From Saccharomycodes ludwigii (lineage: Eukaryota; Ascomycota; Saccharomycetes; Saccharomycodales; Saccharomycodaceae), in contig NC_060202.1 in NCBI RefSeq assembly GCF_020623625.1, forward strand, positions 1,072,501 to 1,136,500: 64,000 bases of DNA, in the 5' to 3' direction. Position numbers and translations under genes: made by a program. Each line of letters starts with the position of its first letter. Position 1 is the first letter of the stretch. Below the pieces are notes generated by a model. That model did not search any database and was not told the DNA's origin. It saw only the letters and a program-made list of their open reading frames with translations. Shown here one piece after another: positions 53,192-62,203 of this stretch.

Positions 53192-56056
53192 ATGTCGATA
53201 CTAAATGCTAATATCTATAAATCTAATTTCGATACTACTGCTGGACTATCTGTTTCAGAGAGTACTTTTGAAGAAATCCCATATTATGAACAAACCATTA
53301 AGGACATCATCGATGGAAATAAATATACATGTATGATCTGTACAGTGGAAATGGATCCCTACTGTCAAATGTATAATTGTCCAAAATGTTATAGAGTTTA
53401 CGATTTCGAATGCATAAAACAATGGGCTACAAAATCAATCAAGAAAAACACTCTTGCTGTTGCAAATAACAATAACACAGACCATCAATCACATCCACAA
53501 GGCTGGAAATGTCCTAATTGTTACTATGTGTCCAAAAGGTTTCCTAAAGAGCCCACGTGTTGGTGTGGCAAAAATATTAAACCAGAACCAAATGTTTTGA
53601 GTCCGAATTCCTGTGGCCAAACCTGTGAAAATAAAGCACATTGTGAACATGGGTGTATGAAAACATGTCATTTAGGTCCACATCAATCTTGTTCAGTTAT
53701 GATTGATATATATTGTAATTGTGGATCTGAAAGTAAAAAAATATTGTGTTCCTCCTTAAATCCCAAATCCTCAAAAAATATGTCATGGGGGGGAAATAGA
53801 AAATTTAATTGTGGCAAAAAATGCGGGTTGTTAATGCCTTGTGGTGTTCATTATTGTGATAAGATTTGTCACTCGGGCCCTTGTGGTAAATGTACTCAAC
53901 TTATTTATGATAAGGGCAAGGGTTTAATAAAATGTTACTGTGGTCTAGAAAATAAGTCCCAAATTACGTGTAGTGATATTAATGTTATAGGTAGTTCCAA
54001 AAATTGGGTTGGAAGCTTTGCCTGTAATAACAAAAGATTTTTAAAATACGATTGTAATATCCACGAATATTGTGTTGGCTGTGAGCCAGTTCCCAAATCC
54101 AACAAGAAAATTCATTGTCCATATTCTCCTGACATTTTAAAAGCTTGTCCCTGTGGTGCTACGTCTATTCCAAAACAAAAAAGAACCAATTGTACTGATC
54201 CTATTCCTACTTGTGAAAATGTGTGTGAGAAACCGTTGAAATGTGGTAAGCATAAATGTCCGTACACTTGTCACAATGGACCATGTATGGATCCATGTTT
54301 AATTATTGAGAAAACAGCGTGTGCTTGTAATTCGAAAACTTTTTTGACCCCATGCGGTTATGAAGCGACACCAAGTTGTACTATGAAGTGTGAACAACTA
54401 ATGTCATGTAAACGGCATCATTGTAGAAATATTTGTTGTGAGGGGAAACCAGCTGCTATAGAGCGTGCTAAACACCCAATATTCAATAAAAATTTAAAAA
54501 ATGACGAGAGTTTGGTGGAAGCTGTTCATATTTGTTTAAAACCGTGCAATTTAAAGTTATCGTGTGGCTTGCATTATTGTCAAAGAAAATGTCATCCGGG
54601 AAAGTGTCCACCATGTTTAGAAAGTGATTCGAATGATTTGGTGTGCCCTTGTGGGAAAACAATTATTCCTGCACCGGTTCGTTGCGGTACCAAATTGCCG
54701 ACCTGTTTATTTGATTGTTTAAAAGTTGGTACAAATAGATATGGTTGTAATCATAAAATACCACCACATTTATGTCACGAGGGTGAATGTCCAAAATGTA
54801 CACATAGCGTGATTAAAAAATGTAGATGTTATAGGCACGAAAAAATACGTACTTTATGTTATCAAACGGATGTAAGTTGTGGGAAACAATGTTTGAAACC
54901 ATTGCCAAATTGTCCTCATAAGTGTACTAAGATTTGTCACACTGATTCATGTTTACTTAATTGTTCAATGATTTGTGGTTTGACTAGGGAGTCGTGTGGC
55001 CATAAATGTGTTGCCAAGTGTCATGGTAACAAGCCATGTGACGAGGTTGGTCTAAACTGTGAAAAGTTAGTTGATAAAACTTGTCCGTGCGGTAGAATTA
55101 AATCTTTACAAGTGAAGTGCTTTGAAACTAAATGTTTGCCCCCAATCAACTGTGATGAAACTTGTGCTGCATTAAAGAGAAGATTAGAATTAAAAAAGGC
55201 TTTAGGTTTAGATCACAGTGCCACTAATGGTGTTGTTGTAACTGCTTCCACAACCTTTGAAGATTTGAATTTGCCACACACTGAGCAAGCTCTATTGATT
55301 TACCATAAACAAAGTGCCTGGTGTAACGAAATCGATAAAACATTAAAAAATTTTATTTCTGAAAACACCAAAATGTCGTTCCATTTCAAACCCATGAAAG
55401 CCCCACAAAGATTTTTTATTCACGAATTATGTAAAAGTTATCAACTTTATTCGGAATCGCAAGACTATGAACCTAAAAGGTCAGTTTTTGTTAAAAAAAA
55501 TATTGAAAATGGGAATATAAAAAGCGTTTCTCCCATAATAAGTTTGGAAGAATCTTACAAAGTATACTCCAATTTTAGAGAACAATTGAAAAAACTAAAA
55601 ATCCAATACCATGAAGCAAACGTTTCTAAAGAATTTTACAATTTACCGGCACCTGAACCTGCCACAGTTGCTATTGGTTCGACCAAATATAATTGTATTG
55701 TAGTTCAATGTATGAATGATTCTATTAATAAAAAATGTAATATTATGAATATCCAAGAGATTTTTGATAAGTTTTTAAGATTTTCACTAATTGGTGGTAT
55801 GGATTATTTTGAAAGTCTGTATAAAAGTGAACGAAAGTGTTATATTGTTAAACCCATAAGAGAAATGAATGAAAATATTGAAAAGGATATGAAAATGTTA
55901 TTGCCACATATAACCAAATCATTACACAATAAGTATGGTGAGCATTCGGTGGTTCTCGGGATGGGTAAAGTTGATCAAGATGCTAATAATACAATCATTA
56001 TTTTTGAAGAACAAGGAATGGAACAACAAGAGGATGTTCATTCGAAGACGAGTTAA
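53192..56056 (+). CDS. FAP1: Fap1, NFX1-type zinc-finger protein (FKBP12-associated)
   Basis: The start is the ATG at 53192; the frame is open upstream but has no earlier ATG. It has 954 residues. Order: RING-like variant PHD finger at about 46-80 (YTCMICTVEMDPYCQMYNCP), extending to WKCPNCYYV near 112; a row of NFX1-type zinc fingers (CGKxxC...C...CHxGPC) through about 670; and an R3H-like domain near 712-770 (FKPMKAPQRFFIHELCKSYQ). S. cerevisiae Fap1 binds FKBP12 (Fpr1) and confers rapamycin resistance when overexpressed. Family members include human NFX1. It follows RCM1 with LYS12 between, compared with YNL022C-YNL023C. Confidence 0.95.
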   Translation: MSILNANIYKSNFDTTAGLSVSESTFEEIPYYEQTIKDIIDGNKYTCMICTVEMDPYCQMYNCPKCYRVYDFECIKQWATKSIKKNTLAVANNNNTDHQSHPQGWKCPNCYYVSKRFPKEPTCWCGKNIKPEPNVLSPNSCGQTCENKAHCEHGCMKTCHLGPHQSCSVMIDIYCNCGSESKKILCSSLNPKSSKNMSWGGNRKFNCGKKCGLLMPCGVHYCDKICHSGPCGKCTQLIYDKGKGLIKCYCGLENKSQITCSDINVIGSSKNWVGSFACNNKRFLKYDCNIHEYCVGCEPVPKSNKKIHCPYSPDILKACPCGATSIPKQKRTNCTDPIPTCENVCEKPLKCGKHKCPYTCHNGPCMDPCLIIEKTACACNSKTFLTPCGYEATPSCTMKCEQLMSCKRHHCRNICCEGKPAAIERAKHPIFNKNLKNDESLVEAVHICLKPCNLKLSCGLHYCQRKCHPGKCPPCLESDSNDLVCPCGKTIIPAPVRCGTKLPTCLFDCLKVGTNRYGCNHKIPPHLCHEGECPKCTHSVIKKCRCYRHEKIRTLCYQTDVSCGKQCLKPLPNCPHKCTKICHTDSCLLNCSMICGLTRESCGHKCVAKCHGNKPCDEVGLNCEKLVDKTCPCGRIKSLQVKCFETKCLPPINCDETCAALKRRLELKKALGLDHSATNGVVVTASTTFEDLNLPHTEQALLIYHKQSAWCNEIDKTLKNFISENTKMSFHFKPMKAPQRFFIHELCKSYQLYSESQDYEPKRSVFVKKNIENGNIKSVSPIISLEESYKVYSNFREQLKKLKIQYHEANVSKEFYNLPAPEPATVAIGSTKYNCIVVQCMNDSINKKCNIMNIQEIFDKFLRFSLIGGMDYFESLYKSERKCYIVKPIREMNENIEKDMKMLLPHITKSLHNKYGEHSVVLGMGKVDQDANNTIIIFEEQGMEQQEDVHSKTS

Positions 56057-56610
56057 TTAATTGCATATTTGATCTTTTTTTTTTTTTTTTCTATTTTTTA
56101 TATTTATTTCTTTTAAAAGGAATTAGTTGGAACAATGAATGAATGCTAGATTTGTTTTGCTTTGACAAGTAAAGACAAATAATTTGATCGTTTATAGTAA
56201 AAGTTGGAAACCAAGAAATATACTCTGACACGTGAACTGTTTAATAAATGGTTAGAAAGGAAAGCTCTGCCTAATAGGGGTTTAACAAAGGAATGGGAAA
56301 CCATAAAAATCAAAAACAAAAATTCATTTTATTATTAATTTTTCAATTCTTATTTTTAATTATGTTCTTTTTTTTTTTTTTTTTTTTTTTGTTTTTTACT
56401 TTTCTTTCTTGATCATCCGTTTATTTATTCATTTTTTAATGCGTAGTGTTCTTTAAACATTCATATATATGAACATTGTAATATCTCTAAATTGCGTTTT
56501 TACCTATTGAAATGGAGAGACATGTAATATAGTATATATATATATATATATATTTTTTTTTCTTTTGTTTTGAAATAAACTTTTGTAGACATAAAAAGAG
56601 AAAAGAAAAA
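56057..56610. other. Intergenic region FAP1-EFM6
   Basis: FAP1 3' flank and EFM6 promoter. It contains a CACGTG E-box (56229-56234), T23 (56368-56390) and (TA)n near 56534-56551. No gene. Confidence 0.6.
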
Positions 56611-57351
56611 ATGGAAAAGGACACAGAAGCTGATAGTTTTTTTGCAAATTTCTTGGATATAGTTCCAAGTAGAAAAATAGAACATCTAGGTACTACAGGG
56701 CTAGAATTCAATGGACAACTATCGCCAGAATTAAAGATATATGAAGATGGAGGAGGTTTAGGTTGTGGTGGTAAAATTTGGATTGCTGGTGAGTTGCTGT
56801 GTGAATATATAATGGAACATAAAGTTAATTTCAATGTATATGATAAGGTAATTGAATTGGGCAGTGGAACTGGTATCGTTGGTTTGCTACTAGGTTTAAT
56901 GAACAACCAAGGTTTGTGGATAAATGATAAATACAAAGAAGAACAGAATTCGAAAAAGGTATATGTTACTGATATTACCGAATTAGTACCGTTAATGGAT
57001 AAGAATGTCAATTTAAATAATGTGGGAAATGTTGTAGAAGCTGCTAGCCTGGAATGGGGTGAGCCAGTTGAAGCAAAATTTAGCGCCGGTTTGGACTTGG
57101 TCTTGGCTGCTGATTGTGTTTATTTGGAAAAGGCATTTCCGTTACTAGAAAAAACACTTTTGGATCTGACAAGTGTGGATAAACCACCAATGATTCTAAT
57201 GAGTTATAGAAAAAGAAGAAAGGCAGATAAACATTTTTTTATTAAAATTAAAAAGAATTTCAAAGTAATAGAAATTAAAGATTTCAAGAATTTTGCCCAG
57301 TATCTGAAACAGAGAACGCATTTATTCCAACTGATTAGGTTAAATAGATAA
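56611..57351 (+). CDS. EFM6: eEF1A lysine methyltransferase Efm6
   Basis: A 246-residue enzyme, the same length as S. cerevisiae Efm6, of the class I methyltransferase family 16. The region EDGGGLGCGGKIWIAGELL is near 46-64, SAM motif I is IELGSGTGIVGLLLG near 88-102, and the substrate motif LAADCVYLEKAFPLLEKTLL is near 168-187. The end reads LKQRTHLFQLIR. It monomethylates Lys390 of translation elongation factor eEF1A. Leu63 is coded by CTG. It is followed by RSM25 and KSH1; S. cerevisiae has FAP1-EFM6-KSH1 (YNL023C-YNL024C-A). Confidence 0.94.
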   Translation: MEKDTEADSFFANFLDIVPSRKIEHLGTTGLEFNGQLSPELKIYEDGGGLGCGGKIWIAGELLCEYIMEHKVNFNVYDKVIELGSGTGIVGLLLGLMNNQGLWINDKYKEEQNSKKVYVTDITELVPLMDKNVNLNNVGNVVEAASLEWGEPVEAKFSAGLDLVLAADCVYLEKAFPLLEKTLLDLTSVDKPPMILMSYRKRRKADKHFFIKIKKNFKVIEIKDFKNFAQYLKQRTHLFQLIRLNR

Positions 57352-57615
57352 TACCGCTATTATCTGTACTTAAGTACCTAGTTTTATTTAATTTTTTTTT
57401 TTTTTTCTTTTCTTTTTTTTTTCATAAACAAAATATAAAAAATAATTATTGACTATTATTTATCTCATGTTATAATATATATGTGAACGAGAATAAAAAT
57501 AAAAATAAAGATAAAATAGCGTATATACATGATTTGCTATCGACAGTAGTGATATTTGGACAAAAAGTGAAGGAACATGTGTGTATTTATATTAAATTAA
57601 GTTATACGTGAAAAA

Positions 57616-58425
57616 CTATAAAGCCAATTCCTCTTCATCTATGGCATCAGATTGTTGTTTATCACCCAATTTGCCATTGCTATCATTAAAAGCAGCAGCA
57701 GATGGATTGGAGCTTTTAGCTTCTAATAATTGAGTCTTTCTAATGGCCTTCTTTTCCCAAGCTTTAATAACATCTTGTTCTTGTCTGAAACCGGTTTCAA
57801 TGGCACTTTCCTTAAAAACACTGCCCATCATTATAGCCTCTTCTAAAACAATTTGATTATTAAGCTCCTCTTCAATCCTTAGTTTGTAAAATTCAAATCT
57901 TGCTATATCGTAAGCCTCTTTTAAATCCTTATTCTCATTTTTCAACAAATATAAAGTTCTTTGGACAACGCTTTCACCATCTAAAGGTTTACCTAGTTGT
58001 TGTATTGAACTCCAATCATATTTAGAAATATCAACTGATAAATTTTCAATTAAAACTTTAGGTCTGGATAATTCCCATGGATGCTGGTCATAAAATACAG
58101 TCCTTAACTTGTCTTCGAAAAATTTCAATTTAACAGGTTTATATAAATGTTTAGTGCTTTTGTGTTTATCAATAGAATTAGGTCTGGTTTTAAAATATCC
58201 CTTGCTGGTAATGGTATTTAATTTATCTAGACAGGTAACGTTATCCTGATAAGCTGGTTTCCCGGTGGAAGGATTATCATTTAGTCTTGGAATACGAGTG
58301 AATTGTTTGGTTGGTGGGATATTAGCAACAATGTCATACCATTGTGGTTTTTTAGTGATTATTCCACTTGCTAGGTAATCTGAAGTACGTTGTAAAATGT
58401 TAACGGCGTCTTTCTGGATCTTCAT
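57616..58425 (-). CDS. RSM25: Mitochondrial small-ribosomal-subunit protein Rsm25 (mS23)
   Basis: A 269-residue protein; S. cerevisiae Rsm25 has 264. The start MKIQKDAVNILQRTSDYLAS is typical of the family, followed by PPTKQFTRIP, LKFFEDKLRTVFYDQHPWEL split as KLRTVFYDQHPWELSRPK near 140-157, and VVQRTLYLLKNENKDLKEAY near 188. It is mS23 of the mitoribosome small subunit and acts in the matrix. The C-terminal 30 residues are variable and acidic. It is convergent with EFM6 and divergent from KSH1; YIL093C in S. cerevisiae. Confidence 0.94.
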   Translation of the reverse strand: MKIQKDAVNILQRTSDYLASGIITKKPQWYDIVANIPPTKQFTRIPRLNDNPSTGKPAYQDNVTCLDKLNTITSKGYFKTRPNSIDKHKSTKHLYKPVKLKFFEDKLRTVFYDQHPWELSRPKVLIENLSVDISKYDWSSIQQLGKPLDGESVVQRTLYLLKNENKDLKEAYDIARFEFYKLRIEEELNNQIVLEEAIMMGSVFKESAIETGFRQEQDVIKAWEKKAIRKTQLLEAKSSNPSAAAFNDSNGKLGDKQQSDAIDEEELAL

Positions 58426-58779
58426 GTTTAAAAGATTGTTACTTGGTTTTTTTTTTCTTTTTGTTGTTGTTGTTGTATTTTTTTAATATGATTTTGACAT
58501 GGATTGATGTTTAAAAATGAAGCAAAAAGAATGGAAATGAAAGAATTAAAAAAAAAAAAAAAAAAAAAAAAAATTTTTTTTATTTATTTTTGTTTTCTTT
58601 TTCTTTTCGTAGTTAGTTATTTTTTTTCATAATTTATACCAAAATGTTTTAAACTCTCAGTCGCTTTCACTTGCTATGTTTTTTACTTTTATTTTATTTT
58701 ATATCATTTTTTAAGGACATTGGACAAAAAGTACCACCACCACCAACAAAAGCAAAAAAAATAAAAAAAAAAAAAAAAA
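58426..58779. other. Divergent region RSM25/KSH1
   Basis: Short shared promoter with A26 (58548-58573) and a final A18 run (58763-58780) whose last A is the first base of the KSH1 ATG. No recognised operator. Confidence 0.6.
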
Positions 58780-58998
58780 ATGAGTGCTCTATTTAATTTT
58801 TATAGTCTATTAGAAGTTTTACTGCTATTAATTTGTACTTCAACCTATATATATATCCAGTGGCCTTCTATATTCAATAGATACAAAGGAAACGGTGTCT
58901 TGGGTATATTTTGGAAATTTGCACGTATTGGTGAAAGGGCCTCCCCTTATGTTAGTCTAGCATGCTTAATAATGGCTGTTAATCAATTTTCAAGTTAA
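58780..58998 (+). CDS. KSH1: Ksh1, small secretory-pathway membrane protein (TMEM167/Kish)
   Basis: A 72-residue protein, exactly the length of S. cerevisiae Ksh1. The start MSALFNF, the middle [20 protein letters not shown] and [19 protein letters not shown] are nearly the same. A signal-like hydrophobic segment covers about 8-27 and a second spans about 53-70. It is essential in yeast and acts in early Golgi trafficking. It is one of the shortest genes in the window and its start codon directly abuts a poly(A) run. Confidence 0.96.
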   Translation: MSALFNFYSLLEVLLLLICTSTYIYIQWPSIFNRYKGNGVLGIFWKFARIGERASPYVSLACLIMAVNQFSS

Positions 58999-59137
58999 TG
59001 TTATTATATTGTTTTTATACTATATCTAAAAAGAGGTAAGAAGTAGAGAATCTTTCCTCCTTCAATTTGTAATTTAATACAAATTTATTTCACGTTACGT
59101 ATCTATTATACAAAAAAAAAATACAGTTTTACTCATG

Positions 59138-61453
59138 TTATCTAAATTCATAAATTTCATTCATACCGTGGGTCAGAACGGCTGCTCTTTGGCTGCCCAC
59201 AATCCTACTCAAGGATAGTCCATCAAATTTAGAATAAATGCATCTAACATTACTTATATTAGCATCACAAACCTCTTGGAAAATACTTGTTCCAATAAAT
59301 CTAACAACTTCACTATAAAACTCAGGATCAGTTGGGGGTTTGTAAAAGATAACGCTCTTAACACCATTTAATTCATATCTTCTGTAATAATGTAATCTTT
59401 CAGTGTATAAAAGAACTTTAACTTTCCCCCTTCTGAATCTATTTCTTGCCTTACTCAAATGACTTTGAGAAGCATATTCATCAATATGATCAAACAAAAG
59501 TGGAACATTTTCCTTTATGTAATTTCTTAAACGAATATAATCCGAATAATCTGGTATATAAATCAAAATACCGTCCTCATACCCTGTACTCTTAACAATC
59601 AATTTGGGAATAATAACATTGGTGAAATACTTGAATCTATAATCAGGTTCATCAATAGTATCATTATCCTTGATGAGTTTAGAAGAGTTAAAATCAAACC
59701 TTTGAAAAATCTGACGTATTTTAAAACCAACATGTGACAAAGCACATTCATCGGCATCTATTTTCTTGTAGGTTTTAAATTTCCCCCAGATATTGTTGCA
59801 GGCACGATTAATTAATAGATTGGCGTTTGGAGTTATATATTTAGTAAAAATCAAAGTTTGTCTAAAGAGTTTGGCTAGATCATCGATATACCACATTCTA
59901 ATACGGCTGAAATCCATATTTTCATGTTGTTCTTTGGGTATATTGTTGGTATTTTTCATCATCAAAGAATATAAATGGTCAAAATTTTGCAATTCCAGAA
60001 CGTGTAGTTGATCAACAATTAATAATTCAATAGAACTTAAGAAATCATCGCTATTTTTCTTGCCTCTTCTTGTCTTGTACTTGGAACCATTTTTCCCCTT
60101 TCCCTGTTGCTTGTCATCTTCTTTTTCTGCCGAATTTGTGGATTCAGACTGTAATAATAAAAATAGACCCAATGGAGAAGTAACTATAATATCTGACTGA
60201 TAGAAATTTGCATATAACTTAATGGCTTTTCTAGTAAATTTCAAACCTAAAATAAAAAAATCATTAGAATTCCCCTTAAACACTTGTTGAAAAGATTTTG
60301 GTTTGGATTTATTATATGGTGAACTTTCAGAATAAAATTGGTCCTGAAATTTGGAACGTTTATCAATCTGATCTATACCGGATTTTCTAATAATATTAGT
60401 AATAATCTCATATGCTGTGTTTCTGGTTGGTGCTACAATTAATACTTTTGGTCTAGTGAAACCTTGATCCAATAACTCCAACTCTGGATTATCTTGTGAT
60501 TTAGAGTTGTTTTTCAAAATTTTGTCTCTTGTTTTATAAATATGGTTCAACGCATGTAAAGCGTATAAATCTCTATATTGCGACTCTTGACCATATGTAT
60601 CGTACTGGCACAACAGATCATTGTATTGGAAAATGGGATCAACAATGTTTTTTTGAAAATCTGTTAATTCATTGGAAGAAAAATAAGTAGTACTATTAGC
60701 AATCTTCAATTTTTGTTTAATGACATATGGATTTAATGATTGATATCTTTTGGGTGGTACAAAAGTTTTTTTCTCTTTGTTTTCTGTTTCTTTTCCATTT
60801 TCTTCTTCAATAAAAGAAGTGTCGGGTTTAGAAAAGAGTAATGTTTCTTTGTCACTAATAGGAATTTTAATAGAAACATTCTTAATTAGTCGATTTTGTA
60901 TCTTTGAATTTAGTTCAGTTAACATATGTTCGTTGTATGTATTGAAATGTAAATTGAAAAAATCAGTATTTGTTTCATCATCATCATCATCATCATCATC
61001 AATAGGTTTGGATTCAACTTCACGTTCGTCATAACTAGAGTTATTATCTTCTTCCGCATCAATTGCATAACCATCTTCAATTGCTTCTTCCAATAATTCA
61101 TGCTCACTGGCTATGCGAGGTTGTTTCTTTTGCTTTTGGTTGTTGTTTTTGATTTTGTCACTAAAATCACCATCTTCTTCGTTTTCTGTGTTTAACAATG
61201 TTAATAATGCATTGTACACTTTCGTAGGTCTATTTTTGTCAGGTGATTCTTCGCTTTGGTTGGCCACAGCCTCTGTTATAATATGTTCTTCCTTTTCATC
61301 GGTATTATTGTCAACATGTTTAATTTTAGTTTTTTTTGAAGAGGTATCACTATTAAGATCATTATCGGAGGTAAGAGTATATTCTGTATCATGATGCCTT
61401 TTACCGCTTCTACGTATGGTTCTTAATTCCTTCCTACCATATTTTGATGACAT
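59138..61453 (-). CDS. UTP25: U3 snoRNP / SSU processome protein Utp25
   Basis: A 771-residue nucleolar protein; S. cerevisiae Utp25 has 721. The N-terminus is basic then strongly acidic (Asp run near 154-161). The rest is the Utp25 DEAD-box-like fold: VLIVAPTRNTAYEI (motif Ia-like) near 334-347, SDIIVTSPLGLFLLL near 420, LLIVDQLHVLELQNFDHL (degenerate Walker B) near 473-490, and the second RecA-like lobe with GILIYIPDYSDYIRLRNY and KVLLYTERLHYYRRY. Key helicase residues are missing, as in the family, so it is a structural member in 18S rRNA maturation. It is close to RSM25 and ICE2 as in YIL090W-YIL093C. Confidence 0.95.
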   Translation of the reverse strand: MSSKYGRKELRTIRRSGKRHHDTEYTLTSDNDLNSDTSSKKTKIKHVDNNTDEKEEHIITEAVANQSEESPDKNRPTKVYNALLTLLNTENEEDGDFSDKIKNNNQKQKKQPRIASEHELLEEAIEDGYAIDAEEDNNSSYDEREVESKPIDDDDDDDDETNTDFFNLHFNTYNEHMLTELNSKIQNRLIKNVSIKIPISDKETLLFSKPDTSFIEEENGKETENKEKKTFVPPKRYQSLNPYVIKQKLKIANSTTYFSSNELTDFQKNIVDPIFQYNDLLCQYDTYGQESQYRDLYALHALNHIYKTRDKILKNNSKSQDNPELELLDQGFTRPKVLIVAPTRNTAYEIITNIIRKSGIDQIDKRSKFQDQFYSESSPYNKSKPKSFQQVFKGNSNDFFILGLKFTRKAIKLYANFYQSDIIVTSPLGLFLLLQSESTNSAEKEDDKQQGKGKNGSKYKTRRGKKNSDDFLSSIELLIVDQLHVLELQNFDHLYSLMMKNTNNIPKEQHENMDFSRIRMWYIDDLAKLFRQTLIFTKYITPNANLLINRACNNIWGKFKTYKKIDADECALSHVGFKIRQIFQRFDFNSSKLIKDNDTIDEPDYRFKYFTNVIIPKLIVKSTGYEDGILIYIPDYSDYIRLRNYIKENVPLLFDHIDEYASQSHLSKARNRFRRGKVKVLLYTERLHYYRRYELNGVKSVIFYKPPTDPEFYSEVVRFIGTSIFQEVCDANISNVRCIYSKFDGLSLSRIVGSQRAAVLTHGMNEIYEFR

Positions 61454-61778
61454 TATGGTTTTTAAGTAACGTGCTTTTTCTTCCTTGCTTCTTCTTTTTT
61501 TTTTTTTACCTTTTATTCTTATTGGTAATGAGAGTGTTCTACGTAACTTTAAAATTTATTTATTTATTTATTTGGTTTATTTTTTTTTTTTTTTTTTTTT
61601 TTTCCTTTTGTTATATGGAAGATACAATATTAAGAATTTTAAGAAAAGAAAGAAAGAAAGAAAAAAGAAACGTGCTTTTCTTTTATTTTATTTTTGAAAA
61701 GCAGTCGCTGTTTACCGACAGAGTCCGAAATTAGAAGTATTTTAGTTATCCGTAGCTATGCGATTCTACTGTGGACAC

Positions 61779-61786
61779 ATCACGTG
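61779..61786. promoter_or_regulatory. Cbf1-type E-box (ATCACGTG)
   Basis: ATCACGTG is the RTCACRTG consensus of Cbf1. It lies 326 bp from the UTP25 start and 418 bp from the ICE2 start. It looks like a promoter site; a centromere was considered and rejected. Confidence 0.45.
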
Positions 61787-61980
61787 TATTATTCAAGACT
61801 GAATTTAATAATAAGTGAAAATTACTGTGGGAATTATCATTTTATAATCTACATTTTTTTTTTTTTTTTTTTTTTTGAGGTTCTTGTAAAAAATATTGAA
61901 GATTTCCCTCTTTTTGTTTTTCTCCGTTGAAAAGAATCTTTTTTTTGTCTTTTGTTTTATTTTATTTTATTTTATTTGCT

Positions 61981-62025
61981 TTTCTTTTCTTTTCTTTTCT
62001 TTTCTTTTCTTTTCTTTTCTTTTCT
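61981..62025. repeat. TTTTC pentanucleotide repeat
   Basis: About nine tandem TTTTC units in the ICE2 promoter, about 180 bp before the ATG; pyrimidine-only on the coding strand. Confidence 0.85.
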
Positions 62026-62203
62026 CTCCGTCCTTTCCTTTGTTTTCATCAAATTAGAAAAAAAAAAGAGAGATACAAAACCCTTCTTTCACTATTAATA
62101 ACAATCACAATTCATTATAAATAAAATACAATTAAAAACAAACATCAGTTATTAATCAACCCAAGATATTCAAACAAAAGAATAAGAAAAAAAAATAAAT
62201 CAA

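Larger units (their letters stand above)
61454..62203. other. Divergent region UTP25/ICE2
   Basis: Shared promoter region. It contains T24 (61580-61603), ATCACGTG (61779-61786), T23 (61854-61876), TTTTA repeats near 61950-61975 and a TTTTC repeat (61981-62025). No gene; several low-complexity frames were discounted. Confidence 0.65.

Noticed and set aside
61700-61880. Possible point centromere: ATCACGTG at 61779 with AT-rich DNA and TCCGAAA nearby at about 61724
   Set aside because: The TCCGAAA lies on the wrong side and in the wrong orientation relative to the CDEI-like box, the spacing is about 50 rather than 80-170 bases, and the TGT-to-TCCGAA spacing is off. A Cbf1 promoter site explains the box.
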